A DNA stretch of 15,405 nucleotides from Caldisericota bacterium (GCA_026390195.1 JAPLGK010000235.1:1-15405); one strand, 5' to 3'; positions 1 through 6,563 are shown, counted from the stretch's first letter. Numbers and translations are program-made. Notes: generated by a model not told the origin, from the sequence alone.

Positions 1-813
1 GGCTCCGAGGAACTCGCAAAGAAGCTTGCCGCCCTCGCGGACGTCTACGTGGATGATGCGTTTGCCACTGCTCATCGGCCCGATACCTCGGTTGCCGGTG
101 TACCACAGTTTCTTCCATCAGCAGCTGGCTTCCTGCTCGAGAAGGAGATCGACGTTCTTGAGACCGTCACAACATCTGCCAAGAAACCGTTCATTGCCAT
201 CCTGGGTGGTGCCAAGGTCTCCGACAAAATCGGTCTCATCAAGAACCTGCTTACCAAGACCGACGCAATCCTCATTGGTGGTGGCATGGCGTTCACCTTC
301 CTGAAGGCTATGGGATACGCTATTGGGTTCTCCCTTGTGGAAGAAGACTACCTCAAGGTCGCTGACGAGATCATCGAAGCGGCCAAGACAAGGGGCACCC
401 GTCTCCTCCTCCCGATGGACGTCATGGTCACGAACGAGATCAAGGCCGGAAGCTCGCACCGCATCGTGGACATCGAAGAGATTCCCGCGGATCAGATTGG
501 CGTGGACATCGGTCCAAAGACTCTCCTGGCATTCGAGGCAGAGATCGCGAAGGCCAATACCATCATCTGGAACGGACCGATGGGAGTTATCGAGATCGTC
601 GAGTTCGCGGAAGGCACCAAGTCCCTCGCACGGGTCATTGCGGCGAGGTCCGGAGCGCTGACCGTCGCCGGCGGAGGTGAGACCGCCTCGGTCATCGACG
701 CATTGAACCTCCAGAATGACTTCAAACACGTGTCCACCGGTGGCGGCGCGTTCCTGGAGTACCTTGAAGGGAAGCAGCTCCCCGGCATCGAAGCTATCGA
801 TTCAGTGGACTAG
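1..813 (+). CDS. pgk: Phosphoglycerate kinase, 3' part (5' end outside window)
   Basis: Cytosolic glycolytic enzyme that transfers phosphate between 1,3-bisphosphoglycerate and ADP. The frame is open from base 1 and ends at TAG 811-813, giving 270 residues, so roughly the first 125-130 residues of a usual 390-400 lie upstream. Visible family signatures: VDDAFATAHR (hinge side of the N-domain), AILGGAKVSDKI, LIGGGMAFTFLKA, the nucleotide-domain stretch IIWNGPMGV, then GGGETAS, and STGGGAFLEYLEGKQLPGI at the end. The usual GGGD(S/T) nucleotide loop reads GGGET here, a conservative change. An internal ATG at 49 is not the start, because family homology continues upstream of it. In many Gram-positives tpiA lies between pgk and secG; here secG follows directly with its own promoter. 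Confidence 0.97.
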   Translation, partial: GSEELAKKLAALADVYVDDAFATAHRPDTSVAGVPQFLPSAAGFLLEKEIDVLETVTTSAKKPFIAILGGAKVSDKIGLIKNLLTKTDAILIGGGMAFTFLKAMGYAIGFSLVEEDYLKVADEIIEAAKTRGTRLLLPMDVMVTNEIKAGSSHRIVDIEEIPADQIGVDIGPKTLLAFEAEIAKANTIIWNGPMGVIEIVEFAEGTKSLARVIAARSGALTVAGGGETASVIDALNLQNDFKHVSTGGGAFLEYLEGKQLPGIEAIDSVD

Positions 814-826
814 TGCGTTTTTGCAC

Positions 827-854
827 TTGAAATCGAAGCGGCTTTCCGTATAAT
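827..854 (+). promoter_or_regulatory. Promoter for secG and the tRNA cluster
   Basis: TTGAAA (827-832), a 16-base spacer and a consensus TATAAT (849-854) predict a start near 861. That would leave a very short leader before the secG ribosome binding site GGAGG at 868-872. It lies just after the pgk stop, so secG need not depend on glycolytic-operon transcription. Confidence 0.75.
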
Positions 855-878
855 TGCCCCTGTTACCGGAGGTTTACG

Positions 879-1103
879 TTGCTAAAAACCGTTTTGGAAA
901 TAGTCATGGCTTTGGTTGCAGTCGGAGATATCCTTGCCATCCTGTTCATGGAACCCAAGGGTAGTGGACTGGGCGCGATTTCAGGCAGCGCAACCGTGTT
1001 CCACTCACGCAAGCCCAAGGATGCTGTTCTTGACCGGCTTGCAGTTGTTCTATCCATTGCATTTGTGGTATTGTCCCTGGTACTGGTAGTCTTCAAGCTC
1101 TAG
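879..1103 (+). CDS. secG: Preprotein translocase subunit SecG
   Basis: Small inner-membrane subunit of the SecYEG channel that helps SecA-driven export. The 74 residues match the usual bacterial size. The topology is two hydrophobic segments (about residues 3-23 and 51-73) flanking a polar loop with the conserved KGSGLGAISGS stretch and a downstream D..LDRLA motif, as in the family. The start is TTG at 879, supported by GGAGG at 868-872 with a 6-base spacer; no other start in this frame has comparable support. tRNA-Leu begins only 18 bases after the stop, so the two are probably co-transcribed. This resembles E. coli secG-leuU. Confidence 0.93.
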   Translation: MLKTVLEIVMALVAVGDILAILFMEPKGSGLGAISGSATVFHSRKPKDAVLDRLAVVLSIAFVVLSLVLVVFKL

Positions 1104-1121
1104 GGAAGCACCAAGCCTCGT

Positions 1122-1206
1122 GCCGGGGTGGCGGAATTGGCAGACGCGTGCGTTTAAGGGGCGCATGGAGCAATCCGTGTGGGTTCAATTCCCACCCTCG
1201 GCACCA
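1122..1206 (+). tRNA. tRNA-Leu, anticodon AAG
   Basis: 85 bases including an encoded CCA. Acceptor stem GCCGGGG pairs with CCTCGGC (one G-T). The D-arm GCG/CGC contains the leucine-type GAATTGGCAGA loop. There is a long variable arm (GGA/TCC stem) and T-stem GTGGG/CCCAC. The anticodon stem TGCGT (1149-1153) pairs with GCGCA (1161-1165) around the loop TTAAGGG, putting AAG at 1156-1158. The alternative register that would read TAA breaks the anticodon stem with a G-G opposition. It would also put G at position 37 in a UUA decoder, which normally has A37, whereas G37 is normal in CUN decoders. Class is secure; the anticodon call is good but should be confirmed by a covariance model. Confidence 0.93.
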
Positions 1207-1229
1207 TTAGCATGAATACCACAATCCAG

Positions 1230-1304
1230 GGGCGGATAGTTCAGCGGTAGAACGCTTGCCTTACAAGCAAGAAGTCGCAGGTTCGAATCCTGTTTCGCCC
1301 ACCA
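1230..1304 (+). tRNA. tRNA-Val, anticodon TAC
   Basis: 75 bases including CCA. Acceptor GGGCGGA pairs with TTCGCCC. D-stem GTTC/GAAC; anticodon stem CTTGC/GCAAG around loop CTTACAA, so the anticodon is TAC (reads GUA and related codons). The T-loop GTTCGAAT is canonical. Second gene of a three-tRNA cluster after secG. Confidence 0.97.
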
Positions 1305-1333
1305 GCAGTGCGATATTGTTGCTTGATGGTGGG

Positions 1334-1372
1334 ACCGCTCATCGGGCGAAGCGCACGGTGAGCGGTTTCTTT
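1334..1372 (+). terminator. Rho-independent terminator-like hairpin between tRNA-Val and tRNA-Phe
   Basis: ACCGCTCATCG (1334-1344) pairs with CGGTGAGCGGT (1356-1366), 11 pairs with one G-T, over an 11-base loop. TTCTTT follows at 1367-1372. No matching T-tract is present on the minus strand, so it acts on plus-strand transcripts. It would end the secG-tRNA-Leu-tRNA-Val transcript, yet tRNA-Phe starts only 10 bases later. It may be leaky or act as an attenuator. Confidence 0.6.
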
Positions 1373-1382
1373 AAAGAAGAGT

Positions 1383-1458
1383 GCCGAGATAGCTCAGTTG
1401 GTAGAGCAGGGGACTGAAAATCCCCGTGTCGACGGTTCAATTCCGCCTCTCGGCACCA
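1383..1458 (+). tRNA. tRNA-Phe, anticodon GAA
   Basis: 76 bases including CCA. Acceptor GCCGAGA/TCTCGGC, D-arm GCTCAGTTGGTAGAGC, anticodon stem GGGGA/TCCCC around CTGAAAA (anticodon GAA), T-arm loop GGTTCAATTCC. Five T's follow the CCA at 1459-1463. Apparent minus-strand protein coding across this tRNA is the usual tRNA antisense shadow. Confidence 0.97.
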
Positions 1459-1746
1459 TTTTTGTATCCAGACTCGATCGTCTCGATCCATGAAGCCATC
1501 ATGTTTCATGCCTCTTTGCCCTCTTCTCTGCAGACTCCGGCAGCTCGTCACGGTGTCGTGACATACATACTGTCCCCCATCAACCATAGTCCCTGAGGCG
1601 TGTTTCACGCCACGAATTGGACTTCTTCGTGCGAGACAATACACTCCTCCCCCAGCTTGCCACGTCCGGAAACGCCATCGCCGCCACAATGCTCTGTGCA
1701 CAGGGCGGCAACGGGTCTTCCCTCAAGCTGTCAACTCACGTACTGA
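1459..1746. other. Gene-free stretch with several small inverted repeats
   Basis: 288 bases between tRNA-Phe and the convergent radical SAM gene, with no convincing gene. It holds CTCGATC direct repeats (1473-1479, 1482-1488) and four inverted repeats. CATGAA/TTCATG lies at 1489-1510. GTCACG-GTGT-CGTGAC is perfect at 1547-1562. GGCGTG-TTT-CACGCC is perfect at 1597-1611. GCCGCC/GGCGGC at 1680-1709 encloses the palindrome CTGTGCACAG. None has a clear T-tract on either strand, so I do not call a terminator, though this is where both converging units must end. Confidence 0.5.
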
Positions 1747-3132
1747 TCATGCTTTGTTCTCTGGAGACTCCGCGGCTTTCACCGTTAGTGCAGCCTCGAT
1801 ACGCTCTTTCTGGATCGAACAGCCGAGCGCGTAGGGCTCCAGGAGGGTACCAATGGTCGCATAATTGTTGGCAAGGCACCCACCGCTGCAGTAGAAGCGT
1901 GCCCAGCAGTTGCCACACTCCTCTTTGGCAAACAGAAAGTTGGCGTGAGCGAACTCCGTCACCAGCTCAGGACGCTCCAGCGCCGGGCTCACGAGGACAT
2001 TACCCATCCTGTACTCCTGAACGCCATCAAACTGATGGCAGGGGAACACATCCCCATTTGGAGCAACAGCCATGTATTCAACGCCAGCGCCACACCCATA
2101 GATGCGCTTGCTGAGACATGGCCCTGCTTCGAGATCCAGCTTGAAATGAAAGAAGTCAAACCCTGCACCTGAGCCCTGTTCACTCAGGAAGTACGCGATG
2201 AGTTCCTCATATTGGGTACGAATTGCCGGCAGGTCACTTGTCTGAAGGGCAAGAGCCGAGTCTGCCGAAAGCACGACAGGCTCCATCGAGATGTACTTGA
2301 ACCCCAGGCTATGGAGCTCTCGAACGCTTTCGGCAAAAGCCAGCATGTTGCGTGCATACGTTCCTCGCACGAAGTAGCCACCTTCATCGCGCGTCCGCGT
2401 GAAGTGCCCTATCCGTTCAATGATGGTATCGAACGTGCCACGCCCATCCTTGAAGACACGGTTGGCATCATTAGCCCTCCGACCGCCGTCCAGGCTGAGG
2501 ACAACAGACACGTCATTCGCCTCGAGCACCGGGAACATGTCGTCACGAAGCAATGAGCCGTTGGTCGTCAGAGTGAACCGCCACTTCTTCAGGGAATATG
2601 TTGACCGCGCGTACGCCATGGTGTTAACGACAACGTCCCAATTCATGAGCGGCTCACCACCGAAAAAGTCGACCTCGACGTTGTGGTGGAAACCGCTCTC
2701 GCGTACAAGGAAATCGATTCCTGCACGGGCAACCTCCTGTGTCATCAACGCTTTGCCGCCATGGTAGTCGCCCCCATGAGCAAAACAATACGCGCATGAA
2801 AAGTTGCACTCATGCGCGACGTTGAGGCACAGAGACTTCAGTGTCAAAACCGATCCGTCCTCTGTCGGCTGTGTTGCCTGCGTGAACAGACACCCTGCAT
2901 CGATAAGCTGCTCGAGCTCACCTTCGATCTCCGTGATTGTCTGCGCGTCCAGACCTGTCAGCCGTTGGACAGTTTCGCCCTCCGCCCAAGAGTCTGCGAG
3001 AACCAGCTGAAGATAATGATACACTCGCTCGTCAAGCGAGAAGATCGACCCTGATGGAACGTCCAGGAGCACAAAAAAACCGCCTCTTTCGAAGAGATGG
3101 GTCGAGGCGGGTAGAATACGGGAGAGCGCCAC
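1747..3132 (-). CDS. scfB: SCIFF peptide maturase (radical SAM/SPASM thioether-forming enzyme)
   Basis: 461 residues, close to the family's usual size. Enzymes of this family use S-adenosylmethionine and [4Fe-4S] clusters to form a thioether link between a Cys and another residue of the SCIFF precursor (ranthipeptide chemistry). Residues 11-95 form the N-terminal peptide-recognition region (HLFERGGFFVLLDVPSGSIF). The radical SAM cluster motif is C109-x3-C113-x2-C116 in HECNFSCAYCFAHGG, with FFGGEPLMNW near 156-165. The C-terminal SPASM region supplies C339, C347, C365, C406, C409, C415, C419 and C438 for two auxiliary clusters (GCGAGVEYMAVAPNGDVFPC, CSGGC). The start is GTG at 3132, only 3 bases after the stop of the precursor gene. 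No strong ribosome binding site is visible, which suggests translational coupling. Family assignment is supported jointly by the motifs and the adjoining precursor. Confidence 0.94.
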   Translation of the reverse strand: MALSRILPASTHLFERGGFFVLLDVPSGSIFSLDERVYHYLQLVLADSWAEGETVQRLTGLDAQTITEIEGELEQLIDAGCLFTQATQPTEDGSVLTLKSLCLNVAHECNFSCAYCFAHGGDYHGGKALMTQEVARAGIDFLVRESGFHHNVEVDFFGGEPLMNWDVVVNTMAYARSTYSLKKWRFTLTTNGSLLRDDMFPVLEANDVSVVLSLDGGRRANDANRVFKDGRGTFDTIIERIGHFTRTRDEGGYFVRGTYARNMLAFAESVRELHSLGFKYISMEPVVLSADSALALQTSDLPAIRTQYEELIAYFLSEQGSGAGFDFFHFKLDLEAGPCLSKRIYGCGAGVEYMAVAPNGDVFPCHQFDGVQEYRMGNVLVSPALERPELVTEFAHANFLFAKEECGNCWARFYCSGGCLANNYATIGTLLEPYALGCSIQKERIEAALTVKAAESPENKA

Positions 3133-3135
3133 GAG

Positions 3136-3303
3136 CTACCAGATGAACCGCTCGGGCTTTCTCCTGGTTTCGCAGACCTGGTTGCCTACGGTCGAGGACG
3201 TCTTGCAAGCGGACTTGCAGGGAGTCTGGCACTCGCGACACGCCTTCGCAAGCTTGTCGTCGACGTCAATAGTCTTTGTTGCTACCACCTTGATGAACTT
3301 CAC
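3136..3303 (-). CDS. scfA: SCIFF precursor peptide, five-cysteine variant
   Basis: A 55-codon gene starting at GTG 3303, with GGGAG 7 bases upstream, and ending at TAG 3136-3138. It begins VKFIKVVATKTIDV and carries the SCIFF core: C22, C25, C29, C33 and C44 in the arrangement CRECQTPCKSAC, KTSSTVGNQVCE. The family name means six cysteines in forty-five residues. The consensus has KTSCT where this one has KTSST, so the cysteine expected at residue 37 is Ser. If the published Cys32-Thr37 thioether of the Clostridium thermocellum peptide maps as I align it, the donor C33 and acceptor T38 are both kept. The peptide continues 11 residues past C44 with a basic, aromatic tail (TRRKPERFIW) longer than the usual end. 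The maturase gene follows after 3 bases. Too short for ordinary gene callers; identification rests on the core motif and the neighbour. Confidence 0.92.
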   Translation of the reverse strand: MKFIKVVATKTIDVDDKLAKACRECQTPCKSACKTSSTVGNQVCETRRKPERFIW

Positions 3304-3339
3304 AGTGTTGCTCCCTTCTCAAACCAAGTTTTTGTCCAC

Positions 3340-3370
3340 ATAATATCCACGATAAGCCGCGACAAGTCAA
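3340..3370 (-). promoter_or_regulatory. Candidate promoter of the SCIFF operon in the divergent intergenic region
   Basis: On the minus strand, TTGACT (complement of 3365-3370) and TATTAT (complement of 3340-3345) lie 19 bases apart, wider than ideal. The same AT-rich core gives TAATAT (3341-3346) on the plus strand, possibly serving the divergent phosphatase. This 77-base gap must hold both promoters, so they overlap. Confidence 0.35.
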
Positions 3371-3380
3371 GAGGTTCAGC

Positions 3381-3983
3381 ATGAAAACTGTCTATCTCGT
3401 ACGTCACGCCGAAACAACCTGGAATCTGGAGGGCAGAGTCCAGGGCGGCCGCGATACGCCGTTGTCTATCGATGGCCTGACGCAGACAGTGAAGACTGTG
3501 GCATTTCTCTCTGCTCTCCGATTCGATACGATCTTCACGAGTCCACTGGCTCGGGCCCGTGCCATCGCGGAACCCGTGGGTGTCAACCTGGGCATCCCGC
3601 CCACCGTCGTGCCCGAGCTGCGGGAGATCGAGTTCGGAGGCTGGGAAGGGTACACGTGGAACGAAATAGGGGCCATGTACCCGGCAGCTTTGGCAGCATG
3701 GGAACTCAACTCGCCGGAAGCCCGGCCAGATGGCGGCGAGTCTCTGGCTGATGCGCGTCGCCGCGCCGCAAAGGTGCGTTCGATTGTCGAATCCACTTCC
3801 GGCAACCTGGCGCTCGTCGTCGCTCACGGAGCCATCAATCGTGTCCTCATCTCCGTTCTGCTGGACCTTCCCCTCAGCAGCTATGGCAGCTTCACCCAAC
3901 CAAACGCCTGCATTTCGGTCTTCGAGGCCGAGACCAGCAAGTGGCAGGCCCGAGTCATCGACTCGACCTGCCATCTCGCCTAG
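3381..3983 (+). CDS. Histidine phosphatase family protein (phosphoglycerate mutase-like)
   Basis: 200 residues of the branch 1 histidine phosphatase fold, which works through a phosphohistidine. The nucleophile motif is LVRHAET (R8, H9), with A in place of the commoner G of RHG. Other signatures are SPLARAR (R58), LREIEFGGWEG (E82/E84), GESLADARRR and VVAHGAINR (H149). The length and GGESL motif fit cofactor-independent phosphatases of the CobC/PhoE/GpmB type; the true substrate cannot be read from sequence. Start ATG 3381 has AGAGG 6 bases upstream (3370-3374). It is divergent from the SCIFF operon and converges with iorB, leaving only 21 bases between stops and no visible terminator. Confidence 0.88.
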   Translation: MKTVYLVRHAETTWNLEGRVQGGRDTPLSIDGLTQTVKTVAFLSALRFDTIFTSPLARARAIAEPVGVNLGIPPTVVPELREIEFGGWEGYTWNEIGAMYPAALAAWELNSPEARPDGGESLADARRRAAKVRSIVESTSGNLALVVAHGAINRVLISVLLDLPLSSYGSFTQPNACISVFEAETSKWQARVIDSTCHLA

Positions 3984-4004
3984 CTCGATCCCCTCGCAGT
4001 TGTT

Positions 4005-4598
4005 CTAAGCCTTCCGGGTCAACTCGAATCCCTCCTGCAGTGCTCTTAGGTTGGCCTCCAAGGCCTTTGCTGGCACGGTACGAGATAGCGTATCGCGGAT
4101 TGTCCCAAGCTCCAGAGGAATCAGGCCGGTTCCCATGGCCGCTCCAAGCAAAACGACGTTCGCAGTCTGGGGCAACCCGATTTCCTCGGCCATAGCAGCG
4201 GCAGGAACAGCGTAGACTGCTGCAACCTGGCAGCGAAGATACGCCAAGAGATCCTCCACCGCAGGGTAAGCTATGCCTCCCAGCGAGACGCTCACTGGGA
4301 TGATCGGGCGCACCTCGGTAATGACAACAGTACTATGGTTGGCTCTTGTAAGTGACCTCACTGTCTCGACCGGCTCGAACCCCATCATGAGGTCTGCCTC
4401 GCCCTCCGGGATCATCGGGCTGCGTACATCTCCCAGTCGAAGCTCACACACGACCGAGCCACCTCGCTGTGCCATGCCGTGAACCTCGCTCATGACAGCA
4501 TTTACACCGGCAGCAATGGAAGCTCGCGCGATAATGCTGGCCCCAGTGATAATCCCCTGACCTCCGACTCCGGCAAAGAACACATTCAGTGAACTCAT
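4005..4598 (-). CDS. iorB: Indolepyruvate:ferredoxin oxidoreductase, beta subunit
   Basis: 197 residues. It is the small subunit of the cytosolic enzyme that oxidatively decarboxylates arylpyruvates (indolepyruvate, phenylpyruvate) to aryl-acyl-CoA with ferredoxin as acceptor. This is a step in anaerobic amino-acid fermentation. Family marks: FFAGVGGQGIITGASIIARA at the N-terminus, EVHGMAQRGGSVV and GFEPVETVR, all typical of the gamma-like domain of 2-oxoacid:ferredoxin oxidoreductases. I chose ATG 4598 (MSSLNVFF) over an in-frame ATG 60 bases upstream. It overlaps the iorA stop as ATGA, is preceded by GGGGTGAAGAA, and the family domain begins right there. Confidence 0.94.
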   Translation of the reverse strand: MSSLNVFFAGVGGQGIITGASIIARASIAAGVNAVMSEVHGMAQRGGSVVCELRLGDVRSPMIPEGEADLMMGFEPVETVRSLTRANHSTVVITEVRPIIPVSVSLGGIAYPAVEDLLAYLRCQVAAVYAVPAAAMAEEIGLPQTANVVLLGAAMGTGLIPLELGTIRDTLSRTVPAKALEANLRALQEGFELTRKA

Positions 4599-6469
4599 TT
4601 CTTCACCCCGATCGCATGCACTGGGCAGACCTGCGAGCACACACCGCATCCGTCGCACAGTTCCTGGTTGATCTCCGCTTTTCCTTCAGACACAAAGATG
4701 GCAGGGCAAGCGACCTCGTGTACGCATGTCAGGTGGCCCATACAGACGCTACGGTCGACCTGAAACGTCTGCCAGATCCCCTTCGCGCGTTTCGCACGGT
4801 CCAGGAGGAGGCTGCAAACCTGTTTGGATACGATGACGGCGACGCCGTCCACCTGAGCGGCCTCCTTGTACGCCTCGGTAGCCTCGGCTACCCTGTACGG
4901 GTTAATGACCTTCACGAATTGAACGCCCATTGCCTTTACCACCGCTTCGATACTGATTGCTGGTGCCGGATCGCCCACGGCATCGGTCAGCATGGACGGA
5001 TTGGGCTGATGTCCCGTCATCGCGGTAGTCCGGTTGTCCAGAACCGTCAGGACAAACCGATGCTTGTTGTGAACGGCGCTTGCAAGAGCGGACAGCCCGG
5101 CATGGAAGAAGGTGCTGTCACCGATAAACGAGAAGACCTTCTGGTCAGTTGCTGCGTCGAAGCCGCCCGCAGTCCCCACACTGGATCCCATGGACAGGAG
5201 ATAGTCCGCTGCGCTGAATGGAGCCGCCATACCCAGCGTGTAGCAGCCGATGTCGGAGGCGAAGACAGGTTCCGGGATCCCCAGTTCACGTATGGCCCGA
5301 CGCACAGCAAGGTACGATCCGCGGTGAGGGCACCCGGGACACAGAACCGGCGGCCGTGACGGAAGGGGCGACAACCAGGGCTGCGCTTCGCCCGAAGCGG
5401 GCACATGCAATGGCACGTCGAAGTGATTGGCCAATGCCTTTGATACAACATCAACGTTGAGCTCGTGCACGCGCGGCACGAGAAGTTCCTCCTTGCCACA
5501 TACCGGCGTCCTGGTGCCGTGCGACAGGAAATCGGCCTTGATGTCGTTTTCCATGAGAGGCTCGAGCTCTTCGACGACAAGCAGCTCGTGGACGCCCGCG
5601 GCAAACTCGCGGATCCTGTCGAGCGGCAGCGGATAGGAGAAGCCTATCTTGAAGACTCGAGCAGACAGTCCGAGCTCCTCCAGGGCGTCAACGACATAGT
5701 TGAACGCGCTGCCCACCGTGACGATCCCCACCCGTCCCCCGACACCCACGTCAACCACGTGGTTCAGCGAAGACGTTTCGCTGAGATGCCGAGCCTCGGC
5801 GAGTTTGCCCAGCAGCTTGAAGTGCATTTTCGAGGAGTTGGCGGGCACCGGTACAAACCGTGACGGGTCCTTCTCAAAACTGCCTCGCCTCACTACGGGC
5901 CTTCGATCGCCAAGAACAACGTCGCCGCGCATATGGGCGACACGAGTAGTCGTTCGGAACAGAACTGGGAGCTCCAGTTTCTCCGAGATGTTGTAGGCCT
6001 CTACCATGTAGTCCTTGGTTTCCTGTGGACTCGAGGGTTCCAGCATGGGCACGTTCGCGAGGCGCGCGTAGTATCTATTGTCCTGTTCGTTCTGTGATGA
6101 GTGCGTCGATGGATCGTCCGCGGAAAGGACGACGAATCCCGCCTTGGTCCCTACGTATGCCGTCGTCATGAAGGAATCCGAGGCAACGTTCAGCCCAACG
6201 TGCTTCATAAACGTGAAGGACCGGACACCACTTGCTGCCGAGGCTGCTGCGACCTCAAGGGCTACCTTCTCGTTCGCAGAGTACTCGAAGTACACTCCTG
6301 AGGCTTTCGCCACGACGCTGAACACGTCACCGATCTCTGACGACGGGGTCCCAGGATAGCTGGCCGCTACACCGATACCCGCTTCCAGAGCACCACGGAC
6401 CGCGGCTTCGTTGCCAAGCAGAAGCTCATGATCCCCTGCTTTACCGTCAACCAACGCTTGATATTTCAT
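4595..6469 (-). CDS. iorA: Indolepyruvate:ferredoxin oxidoreductase, alpha subunit
   Basis: 624 residues, the large subunit carrying thiamine diphosphate and iron-sulfur clusters. N-terminal pyruvate-ferredoxin-like domain: LLGNEAAVRGALEAG, SYPGTPSSEIG, FEYSANEKVALEVA. Central CPGCPHRG precedes the ThDP-binding domain (DIGCYTLG, GSSVGTAGG, GDSTFFHAG through LDNRTTAMTGHQ). The C-terminal ferredoxin-like domain has one complete motif (C605, C608, C611, C615: CDGCGVCSQVCP). A second motif reads C576-x2-H579-x2-C582-x5-C588-P, where His stands in the place of the second Cys. Start ATG 6469 has AGGAGG close upstream; an in-frame ATG at 6562 would put the promoter inside the gene. iorB follows with an ATGA overlap. 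Confidence 0.96.
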   Translation of the reverse strand: MKYQALVDGKAGDHELLLGNEAAVRGALEAGIGVAASYPGTPSSEIGDVFSVVAKASGVYFEYSANEKVALEVAAASAASGVRSFTFMKHVGLNVASDSFMTTAYVGTKAGFVVLSADDPSTHSSQNEQDNRYYARLANVPMLEPSSPQETKDYMVEAYNISEKLELPVLFRTTTRVAHMRGDVVLGDRRPVVRRGSFEKDPSRFVPVPANSSKMHFKLLGKLAEARHLSETSSLNHVVDVGVGGRVGIVTVGSAFNYVVDALEELGLSARVFKIGFSYPLPLDRIREFAAGVHELLVVEELEPLMENDIKADFLSHGTRTPVCGKEELLVPRVHELNVDVVSKALANHFDVPLHVPASGEAQPWLSPLPSRPPVLCPGCPHRGSYLAVRRAIRELGIPEPVFASDIGCYTLGMAAPFSAADYLLSMGSSVGTAGGFDAATDQKVFSFIGDSTFFHAGLSALASAVHNKHRFVLTVLDNRTTAMTGHQPNPSMLTDAVGDPAPAISIEAVVKAMGVQFVKVINPYRVAEATEAYKEAAQVDGVAVIVSKQVCSLLLDRAKRAKGIWQTFQVDRSVCMGHLTCVHEVACPAIFVSEGKAEINQELCDGCGVCSQVCPVHAIGVKK

Positions 6470-6504
6470 GTTGCCTCCTGACTTCTTTCTGACGCTATTG
6501 TTAG

Positions 6505-6532
6505 AGAGTACCGCGTCCGCTGCGACTGTCAA
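6505..6532 (-). promoter_or_regulatory. Promoter for iorAB
   Basis: TTGACA (complement of 6527-6532), a 16-base spacer and TACTCT (complement of 6505-6510) predict a start near 6498 and a leader of about 29 bases that contains AGGAGG before ATG 6469. It supports the shorter iorA start. Confidence 0.65.
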
Positions 6533-6563
6533 AGGGCCGCTGCACCGCGTGTGGCTTGTCAAC

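Noticed and set aside
1339..1701. 120-codon minus-strand open frame across tRNA-Phe, with a GGGGGAGGAG site before an internal GTG/TTG
   Set aside because: Its 3' half is the familiar antisense translation of a tRNA (AELNRRH...FQSPALPTELSRH). The upstream half resembles no family I know, and running through a tRNA makes a real gene unlikely.
4599..4658. Longer iorB start with 20 extra residues
   Set aside because: The extra residues lie wholly inside iorA's ferredoxin motif and the ATGA overlap with a good upstream purine run supports ATG 4598.
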